Virus record (IMG/VR): IMGVR_UViG_3300023178_000157 | Coordinates: 1-34,097 of that record | DNA from: a virus | Strand: one strand, 5' to 3' | DNA length: 34,097 nt | In this document: positions 25,301 to 32,061 of the stretch, one piece after another | Layout of the letters: the number at the start of each line of letters is the position of its first letter | Numbering within the stretch: the stretch's first letter is position 1 | Position numbers and translations under genes: made by a program | The notes under the pieces: generated by a model | The model's database searches: none | What the model was told of the DNA's origin: nothing | What the model saw: the letters and a program-made list of their open reading frames with translations, nothing else

Positions 25301-25821
25301 TTGAACTATCTGGTTTTGCAATGATTGAGCCTAAAGATAGCCCAATTATGGATGAACTAGTTAGATTAGGGTCTACTCGATATGCTCCTGAGCCTTCTAA
25401 GTATGGTGTTGACCTTCAAGACTATAAAGTCATGGAAGGCGGTAGGCAGTCTGTTTATGATTTGTGGCAAGAACAAACATCTACCCATAGAATTAAGGGT
25501 ATGCCAGGAAGCCGCAGTGCTAAGGGCGCTACAATGGAAGAAGCCTTGAAACATCAACTACAGTCTAAGGTTTATAAGCAGTTGCTTGGTGATAAAAAGC
25601 GTTTACAGGCTCTGCACTCTATCATGTCTCAATATCAAGATTCAGCCTTTAAAGTAGTCATTAAGTCTTTAGGTGAAGAGCATCAGTTGGTTAAAGATGT
25701 GAACTTTTATAGGACTAATGAGAAAAAAGGCCTTTATCATGCTCAAGACCAGTACATCAAAGATAATCCAGCTGTCTATGACCAACTCAATTCAGTATTA
25801 AATAATCAAGGTAATCAATAA
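22318..25821 (+). CDS. Internal virion protein D (gp16-like), no transglycosylase domain
   Basis: The largest gene, 1167 residues (T7 gp16 is 1318). It is the inner-core ejection protein that in T7 spans the cytoplasmic membrane and pulls in DNA. Gly and Ala-rich, membrane-prone stretches are visible near residues 155-260 (GAVSFGTGAAAGVAA; GLLSAGAGGLIGGGLGAA) and near 505-525 (ILGSLVTLMINSGSAAA). T7 gp16 begins with a lytic transglycosylase; here the N-terminus (MAGGTYDLGGVKYRTDHELS) shows no catalytic Glu-Ser or GLMQ-type motif, so wall-digesting activity is probably missing or elsewhere. It is coupled by TAATG on both sides. Confidence 0.92.
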   Translation: MAGGTYDLGGVKYRTDHELSQDELQSLYTSYEEAGLLNTQVQEQQQMNYEAVTKNKGLLNAYKTYWEIDNEAKWEGTNEELTDEYYEQMRWFENNTQGALGLVARLNDVGNSMSEEERQSLAVMFNSWDNIVPFYADEQKKWRGFFDHVEANLLDVTNLLGAVSFGTGAAAGVAAKQAAKFGIREALKAGLKPAIHGAGVAGAVGTALSVGNQEARTELGMQDEIDTNQVLTTGLLSAGAGGLIGGGLGAATSAKVAKNSAKYAAEVAETAAEKSAASALTGATDEMAGQTLNAAKQWREVLSNPEITGQARQDARNEFLRNLGDSTRTRLDRNHEGVGHTVTNEQALENGVKLIQDLGIELTDDLTPEYLVNRLYDKYTKGDIALKDSTSFKAVAIKLENEMYEKFLQAWDAEGGVPSSHMASFEKIISISEDLSSMSGRDLQQQSLRQRVGVMSFNDIIADFKDKAAKGQPFSAQDAKVALLKAAEKGPTWKDNMVGGLNEVWINNILGSLVTLMINSGSAAAHMLENNIIDIGGAVRTGNAREMRRAVTTLGRELTAAPAAFRYMLKAVNESKGSIDPGRNFAGDVEDSIGIGTRNYKLSKLLSPKGEGIYKKGEGLRGGVMNALGNFNRLIGSRGMVATDELIKQMTFRGKLRADITDEALQRIGVEGGFKNASEAHRWAKKEFNALMEDHIDAVGRGVAPEDPRLVSALDEARRIAFQEDFHNDPLSSVGRKINEVSTKHPILKQAIPFIRTPTNLVAWAGERTPGLQLLSKDFTARLNSPDPQVSAKAEMALNMGVMYWTAALSTAMSGDLQGAGSTDFKKQRVAEAGDFLPYSIRAEDGTRVQIRRGDPMSRYFMALGAIQDAMVNDHESATDLFASAAIGTAKVLVEVPSLTGIADIFQLATDVANDVDGAFLRFAENRAKTLVPYYRFYRDMLVPEGVDKTMFTNVGLNPVDLMNTAYFQDNPEDPYDKRRDPLGNVINIKDNAGFELSGFAMIEPKDSPIMDELVRLGSTRYAPEPSKYGVDLQDYKVMEGGRQSVYDLWQEQTSTHRIKGMPGSRSAKGATMEEALKHQLQSKVYKQLLGDKKRLQALHSIMSQYQDSAFKVVIKSLGEEHQLVKDVNFYRTNEKKGLYHAQDQYIKDNPAVYDQLNSVLNNQGNQ

Positions 25822-28253
25822 TGTCTTATAGTATTTCAGAAGTAACCGCTACAGGCGGCAATACTTTTAGTATCCCCTTTGATTACATAGCACAAAGTGA
25901 AATTGCAGTATTCGTGGATGGGGTTTCGACCTCATTCACTTTCACAAGTGCCAATGTAATTGATATTACGCCTGCACCAACCAGTGGAGCTTTGGTACGA
26001 ATTAAACGTACTACTTCCTTAACAGATAGGACAGTTGATTTCCAATCAGGTGCGGTATTAACAGAAGAAGATTTAGATAACTCTAACATCCAGGTCTTCC
26101 ATGCAGCTCAAGAAGCTATCGATGCAGCTAGTGAGTCAATCTCAGTAGGCTTAGATGGTAAGTTTGATGCTCAATTAGATAGCGTAAACAGAGCTATCAA
26201 GAATGTAGCAGACCCTACAGATGCCCAAGACGTAGTTACGAAGAACTGGGCAGAAACTGGCATGTCTTCTCAACTAGCTACAGCAACTGCTAAGGCTTCT
26301 GAAGCATCCACTAGCGCATCTAGTGCGTCAGCGAGTGAAACAGCAGCAGCCTCTAGTGCTTCTACAGCCTCAACTAAGGCTTCTGAGGCATCTGTAAGTG
26401 CAGCTAACGCAGCAGTGAGCGCAACTAACGCAGCTCAGAGTTCAGTAAGTGCTGCTACAAGTGCAACCAATGCAGCTACTAGCGCTACTAATGCCTCTAC
26501 ATCTGAAAGTAATGCTTCTAGTGATGCCACTACAGCTTCTAATGCAGCTTCCACAGCTACGTCACAGGCTAGTGTAGCATCTTCAGCAGCAACTACAGCT
26601 ACGTCACAGGCTACCTCTGCAACAAACTCAGCAAACGCTGCGGCTTCTTCAGAGAGTAATGCAAGTACGTCAGCAACTAATGCAGCTACAAGTGCAACAT
26701 CTGCATCAACAAGTGCTTCTCAAGCTCAAGGCTATAGAGACACTACACTAGGCTACAAGGACTCTGCGGCTGCTTCAGCTACAGACGCTCTTAGCAGTAA
26801 GAATGCAGCGGCAACCTCTGAGACTAATGCAGCGGCTTCTGAGTCTAGCGCAGCGGCTGACGCTTCTACAGCGACCACTAAGGCTTCTGAGGCAGCTACG
26901 AGTGCGTCTAACGCAGCCACAAGTGCAACCAATGCAGCAAGCTCTGCTAGTGCAGCAGCTCAAAGTGCTATTGATGCAGCGGATGCTGCTGGGTTTGACC
27001 CTGCTGATTTTATACAAACATCAGGCACCCAAACGAGGTCGGGTAACCTTCAATTATATAGTACAGATATTACAGGAAATTACTTAAATTCGCCTATTGA
27101 AATTAGGGAAGTTAATCAAGTAAATACAACACAAACTACAATGGCCTATGCACCAGCTATAGCTTTTCTTTGGGGGGGCACCGCTCAAGGACAGATAGCT
27201 CTCCATAGTAACGGCGATTTCCATTTCAGGGACGGAGCTGTCCATACAAATTACAGGGATGTTTATGTAAAAAGCCTAGTCCCAACGGGAACAGTAGATG
27301 GTCGTGATGTTGCGGCTGATGGTGCTAAATTAGATGGAATTGAGGCTGGCGCAACGGCTGACCAGACCAAAGCTGATATTGATGCTTTAGGGGTAGATGC
27401 AGCAACACTCGGTGGCTATGGTTGGAGCAATGTTGCGACTAATATTGAAACAACATCACATATTATATCAGGCGCTGGCAGTGGTGGAGTCAGCTTGACA
27501 GTAAATGATGGTTATGGCAATGCTAACATAGCATTTAATCACTTCGCAGGCATACCTGAGCAGAGCGGTAATGCAGCTCGTATTGAGGTTAATACTGACA
27601 ATACAGTAAATGCTTCTATGAATTTTGAGGTTAAAAGTGGTGTAACAGAAGGCGCTGCTACGGGCTTAACTACTGTTCTTAATTTAGCAGAAGGACAAGC
27701 AACTGTAACAGGCAACACTGTTGTAACAGGCAACATTGCTGTCACAGGAACAGTAGATGGTCGTGATGTTGCGGCTGATGGTGCAAAACTAGACACTGTA
27801 GAATATGGCGCTACAGCTGACCAGACCAAAGCAGATATAGACGCCCTTGGAGTGGATGCTGGTACGCTGGACGGGTTGGATAGTACAGCTTTTGGCAGAT
27901 TGGCTACAGCCTCAGACTGGTCAAGAACACAGAGTTATAACCGTGTCACGTTAACTGATGCTGCAACTATTAACTGGAACATGGCAACGAGCCCATCTGC
28001 TATTGTTTCGTTGTCTGCTAATAGAACGATGGGTAATCCAACAAATATTAAGGCAGGAAACTGGTATACCCTAAGGGTTTATCATTCCGGAGCACCTAGA
28101 ACATTGGCGTGGAGTAGTTACTGGAAATTTGGTGGAAATGGTGCGCCTGCTTTATCTACCGTAGCTGGCAGGTATGATGTGTTAACTTTCTATGCACACG
28201 CAACTACAGCGTTAACTTTCGTTGGTATTACTCTTCATACCGTAGGAGCTTAG
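25821..28253 (+). CDS. Tail fibre protein (gp17-like N-terminus)
   Basis: An 810-residue fibre. Residues 1-150 match the T7 gp17 anchor domain that binds the tail: ATGGNTFSIPFDYIAQSEIAVFVDG and SGALVRIKRTTSLTDRTVDF, then EEDLDNSNIQVFHAAQEAIDAA. Residues about 150-390 are a low-complexity Ala, Ser, Thr, Asn segment predicted to form a trimeric coiled coil or shaft. Two in-frame copies of a 39-residue module (VDGRDVAADGAKLD..IE.GATADQTKADIDALGVDA.TL) follow at 492-530 and 645-683. The end (600-810) is beta-rich and is the likely receptor-binding part. A run of seven G at 27172-27178 lies in frame. The start overlaps the gp16-like stop (TAATG). Confidence 0.93.
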   Translation: MSYSISEVTATGGNTFSIPFDYIAQSEIAVFVDGVSTSFTFTSANVIDITPAPTSGALVRIKRTTSLTDRTVDFQSGAVLTEEDLDNSNIQVFHAAQEAIDAASESISVGLDGKFDAQLDSVNRAIKNVADPTDAQDVVTKNWAETGMSSQLATATAKASEASTSASSASASETAAASSASTASTKASEASVSAANAAVSATNAAQSSVSAATSATNAATSATNASTSESNASSDATTASNAASTATSQASVASSAATTATSQATSATNSANAAASSESNASTSATNAATSATSASTSASQAQGYRDTTLGYKDSAAASATDALSSKNAAATSETNAAASESSAAADASTATTKASEAATSASNAATSATNAASSASAAAQSAIDAADAAGFDPADFIQTSGTQTRSGNLQLYSTDITGNYLNSPIEIREVNQVNTTQTTMAYAPAIAFLWGGTAQGQIALHSNGDFHFRDGAVHTNYRDVYVKSLVPTGTVDGRDVAADGAKLDGIEAGATADQTKADIDALGVDAATLGGYGWSNVATNIETTSHIISGAGSGGVSLTVNDGYGNANIAFNHFAGIPEQSGNAARIEVNTDNTVNASMNFEVKSGVTEGAATGLTTVLNLAEGQATVTGNTVVTGNIAVTGTVDGRDVAADGAKLDTVEYGATADQTKADIDALGVDAGTLDGLDSTAFGRLATASDWSRTQSYNRVTLTDAATINWNMATSPSAIVSLSANRTMGNPTNIKAGNWYTLRVYHSGAPRTLAWSSYWKFGGNGAPALSTVAGRYDVLTFYAHATTALTFVGITLHTVGA
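26270..26990 (+). repeat. Low-complexity Ala/Ser/Thr-rich coding repeat in tail fibre
   Basis: Degenerate repetition of units such as AATSATNA and STKASEA. Nucleotide copies include GCTACGTCACAGGCT at about 26557 and 26596, GTGCAACCAATGCAGC twice, and ACTAAGGCTTCTGAGGCA twice (about 26371 and 26879). It probably encodes a long fibre shaft and is a likely spot for length change by recombination. Confidence 0.85.
27288..27784 (+). repeat. Duplicated 39-residue module in tail fibre
   Basis: A 38-base exact repeat (27288-27325 and 27747-27784, offset 459 bases, in frame) begins two copies of the VDGRDVAADGAKLD module. The match continues with GCTGACCAGACCAAAGC at the same offset. The intervening 150 codons differ, so the module probably marks boundaries between exchangeable fibre domains. 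Confidence 0.9.
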
Positions 28254-28255
28254 CT

Positions 28256-28984
28256 ATGAGTGTATTTAGTTGTGGTGTGCAGGGAGGGGGAGGGGGTTTA
28301 AGTCCTCCAGTAGCATTAACGAGTTTTGAAAGTGACTCTGCCAGTTTTGCTAATAACATAAATGTTCTTTATGATGCCTCGGGTTCAAATAGATTATTGG
28401 TAGCCATTGTTGGAGTTAGAGATGCGTCTGTTGCGTCAACTTCATCCGTTACATTTAATGGAGTTTCAGGTACGATTGCTGAGTCAGGCGCAACAGATGC
28501 GGGAGTAGCTACCTCCTCTGTTTTAGTTTATTGGTTGGACTCTGAATTACCATCTTCCAATGGAACATACGCGATTGACCATAATTTTTCAGGAACACCG
28601 GACGAAGGATTTAGTGCTTGTTGGATGTTTGAAAATGTGAACCAAACTACGCCCTTGAGTTTTAGTGATGTGCTTGTTGGAACACAGTGGCTTTCCGGCA
28701 CAAGCAAGTCTATTACCAATACGGCAAATGAAGGACATTTTGCGGGTAGTGGCATTATATATAATGATGACGATTCTGGTTACACAATAAACCAAAATAC
28801 GATACCAACAGGATTAACAGAAAGATATGATGTAATACACCCAGACCAGAATAGGTTTGCTCACAATGGCGCAGATACAGATGCTAAATCCAGCAATTCT
28901 GACACCTATACATGGACTAATAATTCAGGGAAAGGCTACGACTCTTGGCAAGTATATTCCTTTGCCATTAACCCATTAAGTTAA
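28256..28984 (+). CDS. Probable accessory tail or receptor-binding protein
   Basis: A 242-residue protein three bases after the tail fibre stop, with GGAG about 8 bases before the ATG. The N-terminus has a Gly run (CGVQGGGGGLSPP), encoded by a G-rich tract (28280-28296). The rest is rich in Ser, Thr, Asn, aromatic residues and alternating strands (SVTFNGVSGTIAE; SWQVYSFAINPLS), suggesting a beta-sandwich (jelly-roll-like) fold as in phage tail tips. No catalytic motif is seen. Position in the host-recognition cluster suggests it is mounted on the fibre or tail. The specific function is unknown. Confidence 0.75.
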   Translation: MSVFSCGVQGGGGGLSPPVALTSFESDSASFANNINVLYDASGSNRLLVAIVGVRDASVASTSSVTFNGVSGTIAESGATDAGVATSSVLVYWLDSELPSSNGTYAIDHNFSGTPDEGFSACWMFENVNQTTPLSFSDVLVGTQWLSGTSKSITNTANEGHFAGSGIIYNDDDSGYTINQNTIPTGLTERYDVIHPDQNRFAHNGADTDAKSSNSDTYTWTNNSGKGYDSWQVYSFAINPLS

Positions 28985-28993
28985 GGAGCACAT

Positions 28994-29512
28994 ATGAAAG
29001 CACATAAAGCAGAATTAAAAGCATATAACAATTTTCCAAAATCATTCGTAGGAGACGATGGAATAACCTACCCTCGCAAATGGTTAGAGGATTTAGATAC
29101 AGCGGGTCGAGAGGCTCTGGGCTGGTATGAGGTGGTTGATAATACAATTACGCTAGGTGCTAATGAACGTGCAGTCAAATCACCTTTAGTGTTCACAGGT
29201 ACAAGTATTGAACAAAACTACACTACGGAAGCCTTTTCTGCTGAAGAAATTGCCTATAACGCTAAATTACTTAAAGACGAAACTAGAGCTGCTGGTATGA
29301 ACGGTTTGACGGTAACTACGTCTTCAGGTAAAGAATTCGATGGGGATGAAATATCTCAAAGTAGAATGGCTAGAGCGGTTGTATCAAGTGATACGTTAGA
29401 GACAACATATTGGGTTCTAGCAGATAACTCAGTTGCTTTGGTAACAAGAGAAGAGTTAAAGGAAGCATTGAAATTAGCAGGACAAGCACAGACAGCTCTT
29501 TGGACAACTTAA
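28994..29512 (+). CDS. DUF4376-like tail fibre-associated protein
   Basis: A 172-residue protein with AAGGAG about 6 bases before the ATG. The C-terminal half fits the DUF4376 pattern often found in tail fibre and tail-fibre-assembly proteins: GKEFDGDEISQSRMARAV, then WVLADNSVALVTREELKEAL and a final LAGQAQTALW. The N-terminal half (KSFVGDDGITYPRKWLEDL) is typical of short phage tail accessory proteins. It follows the fibre and the beta-rich protein, so it likely helps fold or decorate the fibre. Exact role is unknown. Confidence 0.78.
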   Translation: MKAHKAELKAYNNFPKSFVGDDGITYPRKWLEDLDTAGREALGWYEVVDNTITLGANERAVKSPLVFTGTSIEQNYTTEAFSAEEIAYNAKLLKDETRAAGMNGLTVTTSSGKEFDGDEISQSRMARAVVSSDTLETTYWVLADNSVALVTREELKEALKLAGQAQTALWTT

Positions 29513-29551
29513 GTGGTGGGAATTTGACCCTAACGCTTTGATTATAAAACT

Positions 29552-29566
29552 AATTAAAACTTGAGG
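29552..29566 (+). promoter_or_regulatory. Weak copy of the promoter-like motif before the lysis genes
   Basis: AATTAAAACTTGAGG in the 61-base gap 29513-29573 shares AATTAAAAC-TG with the copies at 2099 and 11990, and AAACTAATTA with 15331-15340. Its end, GAGG, also serves as the ribosome site of the next gene. Lower confidence because AT-rich matches arise easily. Confidence 0.3.
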
Positions 29567-29573
29567 AATCCAT

Positions 29574-29807
29574 GTGGAATTTCAAACAGTATTTAACGCT
29601 CTCTTAGGGTTAATGTCGATATTTGTAGGATGGTATTTAAGAGCTGTGTGGGATGCTGTCAGTAACCTACAGAAAGACGTTAAAGAAATAGAACGTCATA
29701 TACCAGATACCTACGTCAGACGCGATGACTACCAGTTAGACATTGCTGAGATAAAATCGATGCTAATTCGGATTGCAGATAAACTAGACAATAAGGTGGA
29801 TAAGTAA
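29574..29807 (+). CDS. Small membrane-anchored coiled-coil protein, lysis region
   Basis: A 77-residue protein with one N-terminal membrane segment (about residues 6-25, FNALLGLMSIFVGWYLRAV) followed by a charged helix (NLQKDVKEIERH) and a C-terminal helix (IKSMLIRIADKLDNKVDK). This layout resembles XhlA/DUF2730-type haemolysin or holin-associated proteins. The start is GTG 29574, with GAGG 7 bases upstream. ATG 29572 overlaps it in another frame and runs only 11 codons. It begins the lysis gene group, so a role with the holin or as a spanin-like part is possible but not shown. Confidence 0.7.
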   Translation: MEFQTVFNALLGLMSIFVGWYLRAVWDAVSNLQKDVKEIERHIPDTYVRRDDYQLDIAEIKSMLIRIADKLDNKVDK

Positions 29808-29881
29808 TGTCCATCAGCATGTATGCAACAATAACACAAGTTTCATACACTGTCGGAATTACTTTCACCTTTCCATTCTAA
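29807..29881 (+). CDS. Possible 24-residue hydrophobic peptide
   Basis: The ATG overlaps the stop of the preceding gene (TAATG), with AGGTGG about 9 bases upstream. It reads MSISMYATITQVSYTVGITF then TFPF, uncharged and hydrophobic. The junction matches that of true genes in this window, and lysis regions often hold tiny membrane peptides. It is too short to be certain. Confidence 0.3.
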   Translation: MSISMYATITQVSYTVGITFTFPF

Positions 29882-29893
29882 AGGTAAAACAAA

Positions 29894-30235
29894 ATGATTC
29901 AGTTCCTTTCAATTCTGGGGGGAATAGCTACGCAATGGGTACAGGGAAAAGCTGACGAAGCTAAAGCAAAACAAGACGTTAAGCTTAAAGCTATGCAGTC
30001 AGAAGAGAACTGGGAAAAGATAATGGCTGAGGGCAGCAAGAACTCGTGGAAAGACGAGTGGTTTGTTGTTGTCCTCTCCATCCCCATGATTGGCTCATTC
30101 ATCCCCAGCTTAGTGCCGTACATCCAACAAGGCTTCGCAGTCTTGGACACAATGCCTGAGTATTACAAAGGCTTCTTAGCAGCCGCCATAGCCGCCAGTT
30201 TTGGTCTTAAAGGCTTGGCTAATTGGAAAAAATAA
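29894..30235 (+). CDS. Putative holin-like membrane protein
   Basis: A 113-residue protein with an amphipathic N-terminus (MIQFLSILGGIATQWVQG), a charged helical middle (KADEAKAKQDVKLKAMQ) and two likely membrane segments, about 56-80 (WFVVVLSIPMIGSFIPSLVPYI) and 91-108 (YKGFLAAAIAASFGLKGL). It is similar in layout to the three-segment phage holins often seen in marine phages and GTAs. It lies upstream of the endolysin, which supports a role in lysis timing. The holin call is inferred from topology and position. AAAGGT precedes the ATG. Confidence 0.65.
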   Translation: MIQFLSILGGIATQWVQGKADEAKAKQDVKLKAMQSEENWEKIMAEGSKNSWKDEWFVVVLSIPMIGSFIPSLVPYIQQGFAVLDTMPEYYKGFLAAAIAASFGLKGLANWKK

Positions 30236-30236
30236 C

Positions 30237-30461
30237 ATGGCTAGAAACTATAGAAAAGAGTACGACAACTATCATAAAAAACCTGCCCAGCGCAGGCGTA
30301 ACGATGCCCGTAAGAAAGCCCGTAGACTAATGGAGGCTAAAGGCAGAGTACGTAAAGGTGACGGTATGGATGTAGACCATAAAGACCGTAATCCTAAAAA
30401 CAACTCAACAAGTAACCTTAGGGTTCAACCTAAATCCAAGAACAGAGCTAGGAATAAGTAA
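30237..30461 (+). CDS. Small basic HNH-like protein
   Basis: A 74-residue, very basic protein. ATG 30237 lies one base after the holin-like stop; the longer frame from 30201 overlaps that gene and is not preferred. The C-terminal part reads DVDHKDRNPKNNSTSNLRV with a following NR, which fits the HNH_3-type nuclease core (Asp47-His48, Asn55/Asn56, Asn60-Leu61). The first half (RRRNDARKKARR) would bind DNA. It has one visible His, so activity is uncertain. HNH proteins near terminase can take part in packaging. It may instead be a small free-standing endonuclease. Its stop overlaps the endolysin start (TAATG). Confidence 0.72.
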   Translation: MARNYRKEYDNYHKKPAQRRRNDARKKARRLMEAKGRVRKGDGMDVDHKDRNPKNNSTSNLRVQPKSKNRARNK

Positions 30462-30964
30462 TGGCTGCGTTTGAGGAAGCTTTGGACTTAGTTCTAAAGC
30501 ATGAGGGAGGTTACGTTAATCATCCTAAAGACCCAGGTGGTGAGACTAACTACGGGATAAGTAAAAGAGCATATCCTGAGGTAGACATAAAGAACATCAC
30601 TAAAGAAGAAGTAGCTTCTATATACCGCAAGGACTACTGGGAGAAAATCCAAGGGGACTCTCTTCCACCTGCAATAGCTCTTCTTACCTTCGATTTTGCA
30701 GTGAACGCTGGTGCTAGGAGAGCTTCTAAGGCACTTCAGAGCGTAGTTCACGCAGTACCCGATGGGATAGTAGGTATTAAGACCATTAAAGCCGTTAGAG
30801 AGGCATACAGTAAAGACCCTTACCTTTTAGCTTTCTCATATAAAGAGAAGCGCCAGGATTTCTATATGGGTCTTCGTACTTACGAAACATTTGGCAGAGG
30901 ATGGACACGTAGAAACATCGATACATACGAGGAGGCTATCCAATGGATAACAAAGACATCATAG
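30461..30964 (+). CDS. Endolysin, glycoside hydrolase family 108-like
   Basis: A 167-residue muramidase-type endolysin. It has the GH108 signature LKHEGGYVNHPKDPGGETNYGIS, with catalytic Glu15 in KHEGGY, and a C-terminal peptidoglycan-binding-like segment (GIVGIKTIKAVREA) ending in YKEKRQDFYMGL and FGRGWTRR. It would cut the glycan strands of peptidoglycan at the end of infection. There is no signal peptide, so it needs the holin for export. This differs from T7, whose lysozyme gp3.5 is an amidase encoded in the replication region. It overlaps terS by 22 bases. Confidence 0.93.
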   Translation: MAAFEEALDLVLKHEGGYVNHPKDPGGETNYGISKRAYPEVDIKNITKEEVASIYRKDYWEKIQGDSLPPAIALLTFDFAVNAGARRASKALQSVVHAVPDGIVGIKTIKAVREAYSKDPYLLAFSYKEKRQDFYMGLRTYETFGRGWTRRNIDTYEEAIQWITKTS

Positions 30965-31158
30965 ATGCCCTTCACGGTGCAGTAGCGCAAGAGTTACTTG
31001 CTCGTGTTAAGGCTGGAGAAGCAACAGCTTCAGAACTGTCAGTAGCTACCAAGTTCCTTAAGGATAATGGTGCAAGCTTAGACGTTATAACAGCAGAAAG
31101 TCCTATGGCTAACCTGCTAGAAGCACTGCCCTTTGAAGCAGCAGATAAAATTCAATAA
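30943..31158 (+). CDS. terS: Terminase small subunit (gp18-like)
   Basis: A 71-residue protein, shorter than T7 gp18 (89), with a helical pattern ALHGAVAQELLARVKAGEATASELSVATKFLKDNG typical of small terminase subunits of marine T7-like phages. It recognises the concatemer and delivers it to TerL. GAGGAGG lies 7 bases before the ATG, inside the endolysin gene. The zinc-ribbon and phoH genes separate it from terL, whereas T7 has lysis genes between 18 and 19. The call is based on pattern and position. Confidence 0.82.
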   Translation: MDNKDIIDALHGAVAQELLARVKAGEATASELSVATKFLKDNGASLDVITAESPMANLLEALPFEAADKIQ

Positions 31159-31159
31159 G

Positions 31160-31345
31160 ATGCCTATCTACGAATTTAAGTGTAGCTTTTGTGGGCGCAC
31201 TCACGACTACTTGCAGAAGTTTGATGACCCTGCACCTGTATGTCCTGAGTGTGCTTCAGAAGAACCCATGACCCGTTTAATATCTGAGTCTAGCTTTAGG
31301 CTTAAGGGTGATGGTTGGTACGAGACTGATTTTAAAAATAAATAA
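31160..31345 (+). CDS. FmdB-type zinc-ribbon protein
   Basis: A 61-residue protein with a four-cysteine ribbon: Cys8, Cys11, Cys28 and Cys31 in MPIYEFKCSFCG and PVCPEC. This is the pattern of the FmdB/CxxC_CxxC_SSSS family of small putative regulators. ATG 31160 (MPIYEFKC is the usual start) is preferred to ATG 31133, which lies inside terS. No strong ribosome site is seen; it follows terS by one base. It probably binds zinc and nucleic acid or protein. Its role between terS and phoH is unknown. Confidence 0.8.
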   Translation: MPIYEFKCSFCGRTHDYLQKFDDPAPVCPECASEEPMTRLISESSFRLKGDGWYETDFKNK

Positions 31346-31353
31346 AGGCTTTT

Positions 31354-32031
31354 ATGTCTAAACGTAATAAACGCAACAATGTAGACCACAGCCCCCAAAT
31401 AGACTTCGCTCCAAAGACCCAGACACAATCAGAGTTATTCCAAGACCTAGAGAGTAATGACCTGATGGTAGTCTTAGGGCCAGCAGGCACAGGTAAAACA
31501 TATACCACATGTGTTAAGGCTGCTCAGTGGTTAGTTCGAGGTGCAGTTAAAAAGATTGTACTAGCACGAGCTAATGTTTCCACTGGGAAATCCCTAGGTG
31601 CTATACCAGGCAACCTAGATGAGAAGTTAGCTCCTTGGACAATGCCCATGACAGAAGTGCTGAGAGAACACCTCGGTAGCACAATGTTTGAGTATTGTAC
31701 AAATAAGGGGAAGATACAAACGGTAGCACTAGAGACTATCCGTGGACGTTCCTTCAGGGACACCTTTATCATTGTGGATGAATGTCAACAGCTTACCTTG
31801 GATGAGATTAAAGCAATATCCACTAGGGTAGGTGAGGGGAGTACCATTGTATTTATGGGTGACCCTAAGCAATCAGACTTAAAAGGACAGTCTGGCATCA
31901 GTACATTTATGAATCTTCTCGACAATTATAACCCACCTAACACAAGCATCATTGAATTTGATTTAGATGACATTGTTAGGTCAGACACCTGCGCCAACAT
32001 GGTAAGAATGTTCCATGAGGCAGGTTACTAA
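31354..32031 (+). CDS. phoH: PhoH-like ATPase
   Basis: A 225-residue P-loop ATPase of the PhoH family. Walker A is GPAGTGKT (42-49), Walker B is FIIVDECQQLT (Asp142-Glu143), and the sensor region is GSTIVFMGDPKQSDL. Such genes are very common in marine phages. The biochemical role is unsettled; links to phosphate stress and to RNA metabolism have been suggested. It lies between the zinc ribbon and terL, and a hairpin repeat follows directly. AAAGG lies about 6 bases before the ATG. Confidence 0.93.
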   Translation: MSKRNKRNNVDHSPQIDFAPKTQTQSELFQDLESNDLMVVLGPAGTGKTYTTCVKAAQWLVRGAVKKIVLARANVSTGKSLGAIPGNLDEKLAPWTMPMTEVLREHLGSTMFEYCTNKGKIQTVALETIRGRSFRDTFIIVDECQQLTLDEIKAISTRVGEGSTIVFMGDPKQSDLKGQSGISTFMNLLDNYNPPNTSIIEFDLDDIVRSDTCANMVRMFHEAGY

Positions 32032-32050
32032 AGCTTCGTCAGAAGCTGAC
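32032..32050 (+). repeat. Hairpin element, copy 1 (upstream of terL)
   Basis: AGCTT (32032-32036), loop CGTCAG, AAGCT (32043-32047). An alternative stem GTCAG/CTGAC uses 32038-32042 and 32046-32050. It begins at the phoH stop and lies 12 bases before the terL start. A near copy is at 33847-33866 with one compensating pair change, T-A to A-T. Confidence 0.7.
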
Positions 32051-32061
32051 AAAGGAAACAT

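Noticed and set aside
29572-29607. ATG two bases before the GTG start of the 29574 gene
   Set aside because: It is in a different frame and reaches a stop after 11 codons. The GTG frame gives a sensible membrane protein with the same ribosome site.
30276-30294. AAAAACCTGCCC with a CCTGC/GCAGG hairpin, resembling the promoter motif
   Set aside because: It lacks the AATT part, lies inside the HNH-like coding sequence and is explained by the codons for KKPAQRRR. Chance match is likely.
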